DNA from: Bacteroidales bacterium | GTDB lineage: Bacteria > Bacteroidota > Bacteroidia > Bacteroidales > Marinilabiliaceae | DNA: 64,000 nt | Direction of reading: 5' to 3' | Assembly (NCBI GenBank): GCA_015061285.1 | Contig: SUWW01000002.1 | Coordinates: forward strand, 155,952 to 219,951 | Shown: positions 1-7,430 of the stretch, one piece after another | How positions within the stretch are numbered: the stretch's first letter is position 1 | Layout of the letters: every line of letters starts with the position of its first letter | Made by a program: the position numbers and the translations under genes | The notes under the pieces: model-generated | Told to the model about the DNA's origin: nothing | What the model saw: only the letters and a program-made list of their open reading frames with translations | Database searches by the model: none

Positions 1-434
1 ATAGACAAAAAAGGAACAATAGTCATAACTCCGCAATTTGATTATGCAGAAAGCTTTTCAGAAGGACTCGCCCTTGTGAAAGTCGATGGAAAACGTGGCT
101 TTATAGACAAAAAAGGAACAATAGTCATAACTCCGCAATTTGATTATGCAGAAAGCTTTTCAGAAGGACTCGCCCTTGTAGGAGTCGATGGAAAACGTGG
201 CTTTATAGACAAAAAAGGAACAATCGTCATAACTCCACAATTTGATTATGCAGATAGTTTTTCAGAAGGACTCGCCCTTGTGATAGTCGATGGAAAACCT
301 GGCTTTATAGACAAAAAAGGAACAATCGTCATAACTCCACAATTTGATTATGCAGAAAGCTTTTCAGAAGGACTCGCCCTTGTGAAAGTCGATGGAAAAT
401 GTTGCTTTATAGACAAAAAAGAACAATCGTCATA
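1..434. repeat. 102-bp tandem repeat, about 4.25 copies, coding WG repeats
   Basis: Units start at 1, 103, 205, 307 and 409 and differ by only a few bases each. Each codes one 34-residue WG-type repeat. Such low divergence at the DNA level points to recent unequal duplication rather than an old repeat protein. The last unit (409 onward) is more diverged after the first 30 bases and has lost one G. Confidence 0.95.
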
Positions 435-560
435 ACTCCGCAATTTGAATCTGCATTGGACTTCAAAGATGGACTTGCGAAAGTCGAATTAACCAAATCA
501 ATGTATGGCTACATCAACAAAAAAGGTAAAATAGTTTATAGTGTAAGAGTTAATAAATAA
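1..560 (+). pseudogene. WG-repeat protein, 5' partial and frameshifted
   Basis: The open frame enters from outside the window; the ATG at 76 is only an internal Met of a repeat. The frame codes tandem WG repeats of the pattern GKxGFIDKKGTIVITPQFDYA then SFSEGLALV, a family of beta-rich repeats usually found in surface or periplasmic proteins of Bacteroidota. In the repeat starting at 409 one G is missing after the A6 run (AAAAAAG where the other copies have AAAAAAGG), so the reading frame stops at 433-435. Restoring the base, or slipping -1, continues the repeat (TIVITPQFESALDFKDGLAK, then a final GYINKKGKIVYSVRVNK) to a stop at 558-560. I read this as a frameshift in the real gene or a sequencing error, with slippage on the A run as the less likely option. 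Confidence 0.85.
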
Positions 561-565
561 GTTAT

Positions 566-1141
566 ATGAAACAAATAATCACACTCGTTATGCTACTAAT
601 ATCGGTAGCGGCTTTTGCTCAGACAGAACATTTGAAGATTATGGGCATACCAATTGATGGGAATATCACATCCTTTCAATCGAAACTGCAGCAGAAAGGA
701 TTTGTATTCAAGTCGAACAAATCCACTCCTGGCGAACGTGAGGTCTATAAGCAATATTCAGAAAAATTCGCGGGAAGAAACTGCTCGTTATTTGTTTCCT
801 ATGATAGGAATACTAAAATTGTATATGATGTTCAAGTTTGCTATCATTTTGAATGATACAACTATGAATATGAAAAATCAGAATGTGGAGTCCGTGATAA
901 TATGTATGAGAGCCTAAATAAACAGCTGAAACAGAAGTATCCTCAAGCATTCATACAGAATACTGGCGATTCTTGGAATAAACAAACTAATTTCAAATTA
1001 GATTGTGGTGATATTGTTGTATATACAAAAGATAAAACAGAAGAACATAGCGGTCATACAACTGAATATCTTTACATAACATATACTGATAAACTAAATA
1101 CAGCTAAGGCTAAATCAAGTTTCGTCTCGGATGATTTATAA
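566..1141 (+). pseudogene. Small secreted Bacteroidales protein interrupted by an in-frame TGA
   Basis: The first part (566-856) codes a signal peptide ending in AFAQ followed by HLKIMGIPIDGNITSFQSKL. The second part (902-1141) ends in YITYTDKLNTAKAKSSFVSDDL-like sequence. The two are in the same frame. Reading through the TGA at 854-856 and the next 15 sense codons joins them into one protein of about 191 residues. That is the length and arrangement I know for a common uncharacterised Bacteroides family (an HLKFKGVPIDG-type start and a YxDKxN...DDL end). TGA is an ordinary stop elsewhere in this window, for example in porQ, so recoding is unlikely. It lies 5 bp after the frameshifted WG gene. 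Function is unknown. Confidence 0.8.
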
Positions 1142-1158
1142 AAAGAGGCTCTTTTGTT

Positions 1159-1166
1159 TACTTTTG
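1159..1166 (+). promoter_or_regulatory. Candidate -7 box (TACTTTTG) of the thioredoxin-like gene
   Basis: It matches the Bacteroidales -7 consensus TAnnTTTG exactly and lies 25 bp before the ATG at 1192. No TTTG -33 box is present at the usual 19-21 bp spacing, so this is a partial match only. Confidence 0.4.
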
Positions 1167-1191
1167 CGCCATCAATATAAATGAACGGAAG

Positions 1192-1704
1192 ATGAAAAGT
1201 TTTATTCTATCTCTAATATCCTTATTAGTCATATCTACGGCTATAGAAGCTCAAACCGTTGGCACAAGCGTAGGTGACGTAGCTCCCGAAATAGAACAAG
1301 CTAATCCAGATGGTAAGGCATTGAAATTGAGTTCGCTGCGCGGAAAATTGGTGCTTGTGGATTTCTGGGCATCGTGGTGCGGACCATGTCGTAGGGAAAA
1401 TCCGAATGTAGTTGTAGCTTATAAGAATTACAAGAATGCCAACTTCAAGAATGGCAAGGGTTTCGAGGTGTTTAGCGTATCGCTCGACGTGAAGGCGGAA
1501 GCTTGGAAAAAAGCTATTGCAGCCGATTCACTCGTATGGAAATACCATGTGTGCGACTTTGGGGCATGGAAGAATAAAGCCGCTCAGACATACGGTGTTA
1601 GAAGCATTCCATCGAATTTTCTTATAGATGAAAATGGCGTAATTATAGCTACTAATCTACGAGCTGAAATGCTTTTGAATACGCTCCAACGATTGAAGAA
1701 GTAG
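1192..1704 (+). CDS. TlpA/ResA-family thiol-disulfide oxidoreductase, exported
   Basis: The 170-residue protein has a signal peptide ending in IEAQ at about residue 21. An AhpC/TSA-Redoxin-type thioredoxin fold follows. The active-site motif WCGPC has its cysteines at residues 63 and 66, and a cis-Pro loop (SIPSNFLID) is present near residue 150. Proteins of this kind work in the periplasm, reducing or reshuffling disulfides, often during cytochrome c maturation or oxidative stress. No cytochrome or other redox partner lies nearby, so the substrate is unknown. The gene appears monocistronic: a -7 box precedes it and a hairpin with a T run follows it. Confidence 0.9.
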   Translation: MKSFILSLISLLVISTAIEAQTVGTSVGDVAPEIEQANPDGKALKLSSLRGKLVLVDFWASWCGPCRRENPNVVVAYKNYKNANFKNGKGFEVFSVSLDVKAEAWKKAIAADSLVWKYHVCDFGAWKNKAAQTYGVRSIPSNFLIDENGVIIATNLRAEMLLNTLQRLKK

Positions 1705-1741
1705 AGTGATCGTTTTCGGTCATAAATGTCAATAATGAAAG

Positions 1742-1768
1742 AAAGCAGCTAAATATGGCTGCTTTTTT
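1742..1768 (+). terminator. Rho-independent terminator after the thioredoxin-like gene
   Basis: AAAGCAGC pairs perfectly with GCTGCTTT (8 bp) around an 8-nt loop and is followed directly by T residues. Confidence 0.8.
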
Positions 1769-1777
1769 GTTGATATG

Positions 1778-1819
1778 TGACACAAATGTCATTGCAAGTA
1801 GTCTTGGCAAGGATATTGA
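1778..1819 (+). promoter_or_regulatory. Candidate heat-shock control element upstream of grpE-dnaJ
   Basis: The inverted repeat TGACA-CAAA-TGTCA (1778-1791) is followed by TTGGCAAGGATATTGA (1804-1819). The latter resembles a sigma-54 -24/-12 core (TGGCAC-N5-TTGC) with two mismatches; the -12 element reads GA instead of GC. No TAnnTTTG box is seen here. The same arrangement occurs upstream of htpG at 27505-27545, with the half-site motif at nearly the same distance (28 versus 27 bp from motif start to the GG). That agreement is the main reason to believe it. Confidence 0.5.
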
Positions 1820-1867
1820 CGATGGCGCAAGCCGTGTAAATAGTAACAAATAAAAATATCATATATA

Positions 1868-2458
1868 ATGTCAGAACAGCAACAAAACGAAGCAGAAGAG
1901 CAGCAGAAAGAGCAACAGACTGCCGAAAATGCAGCCGCTGAAGAGACTGCCGCTAATGCTTCAGACAACACAGAAGAGGCGCCTGCTGCCGAAGAGACGC
2001 AGCAACCATCGGAATTGGAGCTCGCTCAAAAGAAAATCGACGAGTTGAACGACAAATATCTCCGTCTTTCCGCCGAATATGACAACTATCGCAAGCGTAC
2101 TTTGAAAGAAAAATCGGACATGCTCAAGAGTGCAGGCGCCGACATCCTTGTAGGTATTCTGCCTGTGGTGGACGATTTTGAACGCGCTTTAGCTCACATG
2201 ACCGATGCGCAAAACGTTGATTCTCTGCGCGAAGGTGTTGAACTTATTTATAAGAAATTCAACGAATATCTTGGCAAACGCGGCATGACGGTAATCGAAA
2301 CCGAGGGTAAAGATTTCGATACAGATATTCACGAGGCTATAACCAAAATTCCAGCGCCTACGCCGGAGATGAAAGGTAAGGTAATTGACTGTGTACAAAA
2401 AGGTTATAAACTCAACGACAAGGTTGTGAGATTTGCCAAAGTAGTTGTTGGAGAATAA
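1868..2458 (+). CDS. grpE: GrpE, nucleotide exchange factor of DnaK
   Basis: The 196-residue protein starts with about 50 residues rich in Glu, Gln and Ala, as is common for GrpE N-termini. A long coiled-coil helix follows (ELAQKKIDELNDKYLRLSAE). The C-terminal beta domain carries the family signature FDTDIHEAITKIP. GrpE is a cytoplasmic dimer that speeds ADP release from DnaK and acts as a thermosensor in many bacteria. dnaJ follows after 18 bp on the same strand, forming a grpE-dnaJ operon without dnaK, the usual arrangement in Bacteroidales. The upstream TGACA-N4-TGTCA element is probably its control site. Confidence 0.97.
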   Translation: MSEQQQNEAEEQQKEQQTAENAAAEETAANASDNTEEAPAAEETQQPSELELAQKKIDELNDKYLRLSAEYDNYRKRTLKEKSDMLKSAGADILVGILPVVDDFERALAHMTDAQNVDSLREGVELIYKKFNEYLGKRGMTVIETEGKDFDTDIHEAITKIPAPTPEMKGKVIDCVQKGYKLNDKVVRFAKVVVGE

Positions 2459-2476
2459 TTATAAAAGCAAAAACAG

Positions 2477-3631
2477 ATGGCAAAACGAGATTACTACGAG
2501 GTCTTAGGCGTAAGCAAAACAGCATCTGCTGACGAGATAAAAAAGGCTTACCGCAAAAAGGCCATTCAATATCACCCCGATAAAAACCCAGGCGACAAAG
2601 AAGCCGAGGAAAAATTCAAAGAGGCAGCTGAAGCCTACGATGTACTATCGAACCCAGACAAGCGTGCGCGCTACGACCAATTCGGTCATGCTGCATTCGA
2701 GAATGGCGGTGGTGGCGGCGGCGGCTTCTATAGCGGCGGTATGTCAATGGACGACATCTTCAGTCAGTTTGGTGATATTTTCGGAAGCTTCGGCTTTGGT
2801 GGCGGTCGTGCTCGTTCGGGCGGACGTTCGGTCAACAAGGGTACGAATCTTCGTGTGAAGGTTACTCTAACTCTTGCCGAAGTGGCAACGGGTGTTGAGA
2901 AGAAGCTCAAAGTGCATAAGTATATAAAATGTACGCACTGCCAAGGTACGGGCGCTAAAGATGGTTCTTCGTCGGGCTATACCACGTGTAGCACATGTAA
3001 AGGTCAGGGCTATGTGACGAGCATTGTGAATTCTATCTTCGGACAGATGCAGTCGCAGCAGACGTGTCCACAGTGTGGCGGCCAGGGCAAGATAATAAAG
3101 GACAAATGTCCGCATTGCAACGGCGAAGGCATTGTAGCAGGCGACGAAGTGATAACTGTAAAGATTCCGGCAGGTATCGAAGCAGGTATGCAACTTTCGG
3201 TTAGCGGCAAAGGTAATGCTGCTCGTCGAGGTGGCATAAATGGCGATTTGCTTATTCTTATCGACGAAACGCCCGACAAAGAACTTGTTCGCGATGGCAA
3301 GAACCTTATCTATCACCTCTATTTGCCAATACCTGATGCGCTACTCGGTGCAGCGGTGGAAGTGCCAACAATCGATGGCAAGGTTCGCCTAAATATCGAA
3401 GCAGGTACGCAGCCAGGCAAAGTGTTGCGACTGAAAGGCAAAGGTTTGCCCGATGTAAATGGTTATGGCAAAGGCGATTTGCTTGTGCGCGTCGATTTGT
3501 TTGTGCCTCAATCGCTCAGCAGTAGCGACAAGAAACTTGTTGAGGAGATGCGTAAATCGTCAACCTTTAGTCCAACGACGAAAGAGAAAGAAGGATTCTT
3601 TCAGCGCATGAAGCAAGTGTTTGAAAGTTAA
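2477..3631 (+). CDS. dnaJ: DnaJ, Hsp40 co-chaperone
   Basis: This 384-residue protein is a full type I DnaJ. The J domain spans residues 1-70 with the HPD motif at 33-35. A Gly/Phe-rich linker covers about 75-115 ([14 protein letters not shown]). Four CxxCxGxG zinc-binding repeats ([32 protein letters not shown]) lie at about 145-215. The C-terminal substrate-binding domains complete it. It delivers unfolded polypeptides to DnaK and stimulates its ATPase. It is the second gene of the grpE operon and is followed by a strong terminator. Confidence 0.98.
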   Translation: MAKRDYYEVLGVSKTASADEIKKAYRKKAIQYHPDKNPGDKEAEEKFKEAAEAYDVLSNPDKRARYDQFGHAAFENGGGGGGGFYSGGMSMDDIFSQFGDIFGSFGFGGGRARSGGRSVNKGTNLRVKVTLTLAEVATGVEKKLKVHKYIKCTHCQGTGAKDGSSSGYTTCSTCKGQGYVTSIVNSIFGQMQSQQTCPQCGGQGKIIKDKCPHCNGEGIVAGDEVITVKIPAGIEAGMQLSVSGKGNAARRGGINGDLLILIDETPDKELVRDGKNLIYHLYLPIPDALLGAAVEVPTIDGKVRLNIEAGTQPGKVLRLKGKGLPDVNGYGKGDLLVRVDLFVPQSLSSSDKKLVEEMRKSSTFSPTTKEKEGFFQRMKQVFES

Positions 3632-3653
3632 TACATTATAAGCTCTAACAGAT

Positions 3654-3687
3654 AGAGGCTATCAGAAATGATGGCCTCTTTTTTTTG
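3654..3687 (+). terminator. Terminator of the grpE-dnaJ operon
   Basis: An 11-bp stem (AGAGGCTATCA / TGATGGCCTCT, one G-T pair) closes on a GAAA tetraloop and is followed by eight T residues. Confidence 0.9.
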
Positions 3688-3926
3688 TTTTATGAAATCA
3701 GTTTTTGCAAGTTCATAGTAATAAGCTATAAATATGCATAAATATACATGAGATAATAAATGTTATCAGAAGAATAGGGGAGAAGAGAAAAAATATTGCG
3801 CACAGATTCAAACGATTGTATTATATAGAAATCTATCCAATAAATTGATGTATAGCTTATTAGGTCTTGCTTTTGGTTTGAAAATCTTCGGCTTTGAGAG
3901 CGTTTTCGTGAAAAAATGAAAAAATG

Positions 3927-3940
3927 TGCAAACGTTTGTA
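3927..3940. promoter_or_regulatory. LacI-type operator candidate upstream of susC
   Basis: TGCAAACGTTTGTA contains the perfect 10-bp palindrome CAAACGTTTG with a central CG, the form typical of LacI/PurR/CcpA-family operators. It ends about 12 bp before the -33 box of the susC promoter. A related half-degenerate site overlaps the promoter of the LacI-family gene at 29761-30783. Confidence 0.55.
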
Positions 3941-3950
3941 ATGTTTTCTA

Positions 3951-3980
3951 TTGTTCGAATGTTAATATCTGTTACATTTG
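3951..3980 (+). promoter_or_regulatory. susC promoter
   Basis: TTG at 3951-3953, a 19-nt spacer and TACATTTG at 3973-3980 match the Bacteroidales -33/-7 consensus. The implied transcript start near 3987 leaves a leader of about 200 nt before susC. Confidence 0.65.
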
Positions 3981-4035
3981 CCTCCGCAACAAAAGCAAAC
4001 TTTTATAACTAACTGTGTTTTTTACTCTGTAGATT

Positions 4036-4179
4036 ATGAAATTTCTCAAACGAACGCTGTTATGCGCCTATGGCATTGAGTCTATTAGTATGCATAACTC
4101 TTGGGATTGGAGAGATGAAGGGGTTAGTCCTCCCGTCCGAATTGTATTACCCGTAGTAGTTAATAATTTGTATCCATAG
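4036..4179 (+). CDS. Possible 47-residue leader peptide before susC
   Basis: An uninterrupted ATG-to-TAG frame lies wholly in the leader between the susC promoter and the susC ATG, ending 10 bp before it. It begins MKFLKRTLLCAYGIES and is Trp-, Val- and Pro-containing toward the end, with no recognisable domain. The hairpin CCATA-gacaa-TATGG at 4174-4188 overlaps its stop codon and could link its translation to susC. It may equally be a chance ORF; there is no homology that I recognise. Confidence 0.25.
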   Translation: MKFLKRTLLCAYGIESISMHNSWDWRDEGVSPPVRIVLPVVVNNLYP

Positions 4180-4189
4180 ACAATATGGT

Positions 4190-7100
4190 ATGCAATACAA
4201 ACAAAGAAAATCACAAACAGATAAACTTAGAAAAATAATGAAGTATTCATATTTCGTTCTGCCAGCATTGCTGTGCGCAACAGTACTTACTGTCCCCAGT
4301 GAGGCAAAAGCACAGAATACGCAGCAGACACAACAAGAAAGGACTATTGGCGTTTCGGGCGTAGTAGTCGACGAACAAGGTCAACCTATGCCAGGTGTGG
4401 CTGTATATGTAAAAGGTACTACCACTGGTGTGGCTACCGATTTCGAAGGCAAATTCAGCCTCAATGCTGCAGCTAATGCAGAATTGCAAATCTCTTTTAT
4501 TGGCTATGAAACGCAAACGATTGCCGTTAATGGAATGTCCAATTTGGGCTCTATAAATATGCAATCTGAATTCACTGAACTCGACGAACTCGTGGTTGTT
4601 GGTTACGGTACGCAAAAGAAGAGCGATGTGACTGGAGCTCTTGTTCGTGTAGATGCTGAGACGTTGAATCAGCGCCCAGTATCGAATGCATTCGAGGCAT
4701 TGCAAGGAAAAGCCGCTGGTGTGGATATTACGAGTAACGAGCGTCCAGGTAGCGTAGGTCAAATTCGCATTCGTGGTAACCGCTCACTTAACGCTAGCAA
4801 CGAGCCTCTCTACGTAGTAGATGGTGTGCCCTTGAGCGCTGGTGGTATCGAGAGTATCAACCCTCGCGACATCGAGAGCGTCGACATTTTGAAGGACGCT
4901 TCAAGTACTGCCATCTATGGTTCGCGCGGTGCCAATGGTGTTGTACTTATAACTACAAAACATGGTCACGAAGGTCAGATGAAGGTTAACTACGCTGGCA
5001 CTTGGACTATTGAAAAAATCAAAGATTTGGCTCCAGCATTCTCGGCAAGCGACTATATCACTTGGCGTCGTTGGGCTAAGTATAATAGCAGTCCCGAACA
5101 TTATACTCCTGGCGATCAGCCTACTAAAGAACAAGATCAAGAGTTTTTCGAGGGTGATGCCGATGCTTTGGCTAACGTGATGAAAGGTTGGGAAGGCGGA
5201 CAATGGGATGGCAGCAAGGTTACCAACACCGACTGGACCGACTTTGTGACGCAAACTGGTCTCACCCAAGAACATACACTTAGCGCAAGCGGCGGTACGG
5301 ACAAGATTCAAGCTTTCGCTTCGTTCGGCTATTTGAAAAACGAGGGTACTCAGAAAGGTCAGGAGTATGAGCGATTCAACGGCGCACTCTCTCTCGACTT
5401 GCAGGCTAAAGATTGGTTCCGCATGGGTGGTACAGCCAACTTCTCTAAATCTACTCAGAAGTATGGTTGGGCACGTGGCACATACAGTTTCTCAGGTAGC
5501 GGCCCTGTAGATATTTATAGCGCTGCTAAGGATATTCCTAATTACACTGTGCCATACGATAAAGATGGCAACGTTATATCAACGCCTGGTGGCTCAAGTG
5601 TAAATAGATATTCTATCATTGATGAATGGAAAAAATCTATAGACGATCGTCAGACATTCCGCACGTTGGCAAGTATTTATGCTCAGATTGATTTCGGTGG
5701 CTTCACCAGCATTCTCGATGGATTGTCATACAAAGTATCTTTCGGTCCAGACTTCCGTAGCTATCGTCAAGGTAAGTATACCGATTCTACTTCGGCTGGT
5801 CTTGGCGGTGGTGCAAACAAAGCAGAACGCACCGACGAGCAATACTTCTCTTGGACATTAGATAATATGCTTATGTACAACAAAAAAATCGCCGACATTC
5901 ATAGTGTAGGCGTGACATTGTTGCAAAGCGCAAGTAAGTACAATAAAGAGAATGCTAAGCAGAGCGCACAAAATATTTACATGCCATCGTTCAAGTGGAA
6001 CAATATGCAGAGTATCGATATTGCCGATAACGAGACTTATAAACCAGGCATGAGCACTGGCATTTCGCAAAATGCTATGTCGTCGTATATGGCTCGTTTG
6101 AACTACTCGCTTATGGATCGCTACCTTTTGACCGTGTCTGGTCGTTGGGATGGTGCTTCGGTACTTGCTGAAGGTAACAAGTGGGACTTCTTCCCATCGG
6201 CAGCTCTCGGTTGGCGCATGGAGCAGGAAGACTTCATGAAGGGCATCGAAAGTCTCGACCAATTGAAACTCCGCATTGGCTATGGTGTTACAGGCAACTC
6301 TTCTGTCAGTGCATACGGAACTCTTGGTACTGTTAGCTCAGCTTGGATGCCATTTTCTAATGGTAACGAGAAGATTCTTGTATACAATGAACCTTACTAC
6401 ACCAAATCGGAAGACCAAATAAGTATGCCTAATAGTGCTCTTGGTTGGGAACGCACTTCGCAGTTCAATATTGGTGTCGATTTCAGCGTACTCAAAGGTC
6501 GTGTGAGTGGTACTATCGATTACTATCATTCAAATACCACCGATTTGTTGATGAAGATGAATATACCTACGCTCTCGGGCTATCCTAACACCATGGCAAA
6601 CATCGGTGAGACAAAGAATAATGGTATCGATATAACTATCAATGCTACTCCCGTTAAGATTGGCGATTTCGAATGGAACACAAGTCTCAATGCGGCTTGG
6701 CAAAAGGACGAAATAGTAGAACTTGCTAATGGTAAAGAAGACGATATTGCAAATAGCTGGTTCATAGGCGAGTCTATTGGCGTTTTCTATGGCATCGACA
6801 ACGCTGGTTTGTGGCAGGCCGAAGATGCCGATGAAATGGCAAAATTCAATGAGAATGGTCACAACTTCACCATTGGTTCTGTTCGCCCTGTAGACCAAAA
6901 TGGCGACTACAAGATTGATGCAGAAAACGACCGCGTAATTCTTGGTAATAAGAATCCGCGTTGGACTCTCGGTTGGACCAACACCTTCTCGTGGAAAGGC
7001 TTGGAACTCACCATCGATATGTGGGGCCGTTTCAAATATATGATTAACACTGGTGGTGAAGGTCAATACGGTATGTATCAGCAGCGCGAGATAGATTACT

Positions 7101-7399
7101 GGCGTCCAGACAATACGGGTGCTGAGTATCAAAAACCAGTCTACAGCACAGCTGGTGGCGATTCATACTCAAGCCTACTTGGCTTCAAGGACGCTTCGTT
7201 CATCAAGTTGCGTAACCTCTCGCTCGGCTATCGTTTCGATAAGTTGATTACCGACAAACTGAAAATCGAAGGTTTGAAAGTATTCGTTCAGGGCAAGAAC
7301 CTCGGCCGTATCTACTCTTCTGTCGACTTTATGGATCTTGATATGGGTACTACATACTACAATCGTGGTGTAACCTTCGGCGTTCAAGTTGACTTCTAA
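4190..7399 (+). CDS. SusC/RagA-family TonB-dependent outer membrane transporter
   Basis: The protein has 1069 residues. A signal peptide ends at SEAKAQ. A carboxypeptidase-D-like regulatory domain follows (SGVVVDEQGQPMPGVAVYVK, about residues 54-135). The next segment is the TonB box/plug entrance ELVVVGYGTQKKSDVTGAL and a plug domain with VDGVPLSAGGIESINPRDIE. The rest is a 22-strand-type barrel with the usual SusC end (TFGVQVDF). It imports oligosaccharides or other large nutrients across the outer membrane in complex with the SusD protein coded next. An alternative ATG at 4238 (MKYSYFVLPALLC) gives a more canonical signal peptide. No sigma/anti-sigma or hybrid sensor gene is adjacent; a LacI-type palindrome lies upstream. 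Confidence 0.95.
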   Translation: MQYKQRKSQTDKLRKIMKYSYFVLPALLCATVLTVPSEAKAQNTQQTQQERTIGVSGVVVDEQGQPMPGVAVYVKGTTTGVATDFEGKFSLNAAANAELQISFIGYETQTIAVNGMSNLGSINMQSEFTELDELVVVGYGTQKKSDVTGALVRVDAETLNQRPVSNAFEALQGKAAGVDITSNERPGSVGQIRIRGNRSLNASNEPLYVVDGVPLSAGGIESINPRDIESVDILKDASSTAIYGSRGANGVVLITTKHGHEGQMKVNYAGTWTIEKIKDLAPAFSASDYITWRRWAKYNSSPEHYTPGDQPTKEQDQEFFEGDADALANVMKGWEGGQWDGSKVTNTDWTDFVTQTGLTQEHTLSASGGTDKIQAFASFGYLKNEGTQKGQEYERFNGALSLDLQAKDWFRMGGTANFSKSTQKYGWARGTYSFSGSGPVDIYSAAKDIPNYTVPYDKDGNVISTPGGSSVNRYSIIDEWKKSIDDRQTFRTLASIYAQIDFGGFTSILDGLSYKVSFGPDFRSYRQGKYTDSTSAGLGGGANKAERTDEQYFSWTLDNMLMYNKKIADIHSVGVTLLQSASKYNKENAKQSAQNIYMPSFKWNNMQSIDIADNETYKPGMSTGISQNAMSSYMARLNYSLMDRYLLTVSGRWDGASVLAEGNKWDFFPSAALGWRMEQEDFMKGIESLDQLKLRIGYGVTGNSSVSAYGTLGTVSSAWMPFSNGNEKILVYNEPYYTKSEDQISMPNSALGWERTSQFNIGVDFSVLKGRVSGTIDYYHSNTTDLLMKMNIPTLSGYPNTMANIGETKNNGIDITINATPVKIGDFEWNTSLNAAWQKDEIVELANGKEDDIANSWFIGESIGVFYGIDNAGLWQAEDADEMAKFNENGHNFTIGSVRPVDQNGDYKIDAENDRVILGNKNPRWTLGWTNTFSWKGLELTIDMWGRFKYMINTGGEGQYGMYQQREIDYWRPDNTGAEYQKPVYSTAGGDSYSSLLGFKDASFIKLRNLSLGYRFDKLITDKLKIEGLKVFVQGKNLGRIYSSVDFMDLDMGTTYYNRGVTFGVQVDF

Positions 7400-7430
7400 T
7401 CTCACTATTATTACTAACGACATAAACAAT

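Larger units (their letters stand above)
3688..4035. other. Gene-free upstream region of the susC locus
   Basis: This AT-rich stretch has no ORF of note. Its only readable signals are the palindrome at 3927-3940 and the promoter at 3951-3980, listed separately. Confidence 0.7.

Noticed and set aside
415-421. Programmed -1 frameshift site in the WG gene
   Set aside because: The A6G tract is not a full slippery heptamer in this frame because the preceding base is C; no downstream structure is evident. Kept only as a remote option.
76-435. Intact 119-residue WG-repeat gene
   Set aside because: The ATG at 76 is an internal repeat Met; the frame is open to base 1, and the stop at 433 results from a missing base.
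854-856. Recoding of TGA as an amino acid
   Set aside because: TGA ends other clear genes here, such as the porQ-like gene at 11861 and the SUMF1-fold gene at 16047.
654-917. 87-residue ORF overlapping the small secreted protein
   Set aside because: It lies in another frame of the disrupted gene and has no signal peptide or family resemblance.
4247-4762. 171-residue antisense ORF within susC
   Set aside because: Antisense ORFs over strongly coding genes are common at this composition; no start signals or domain support.
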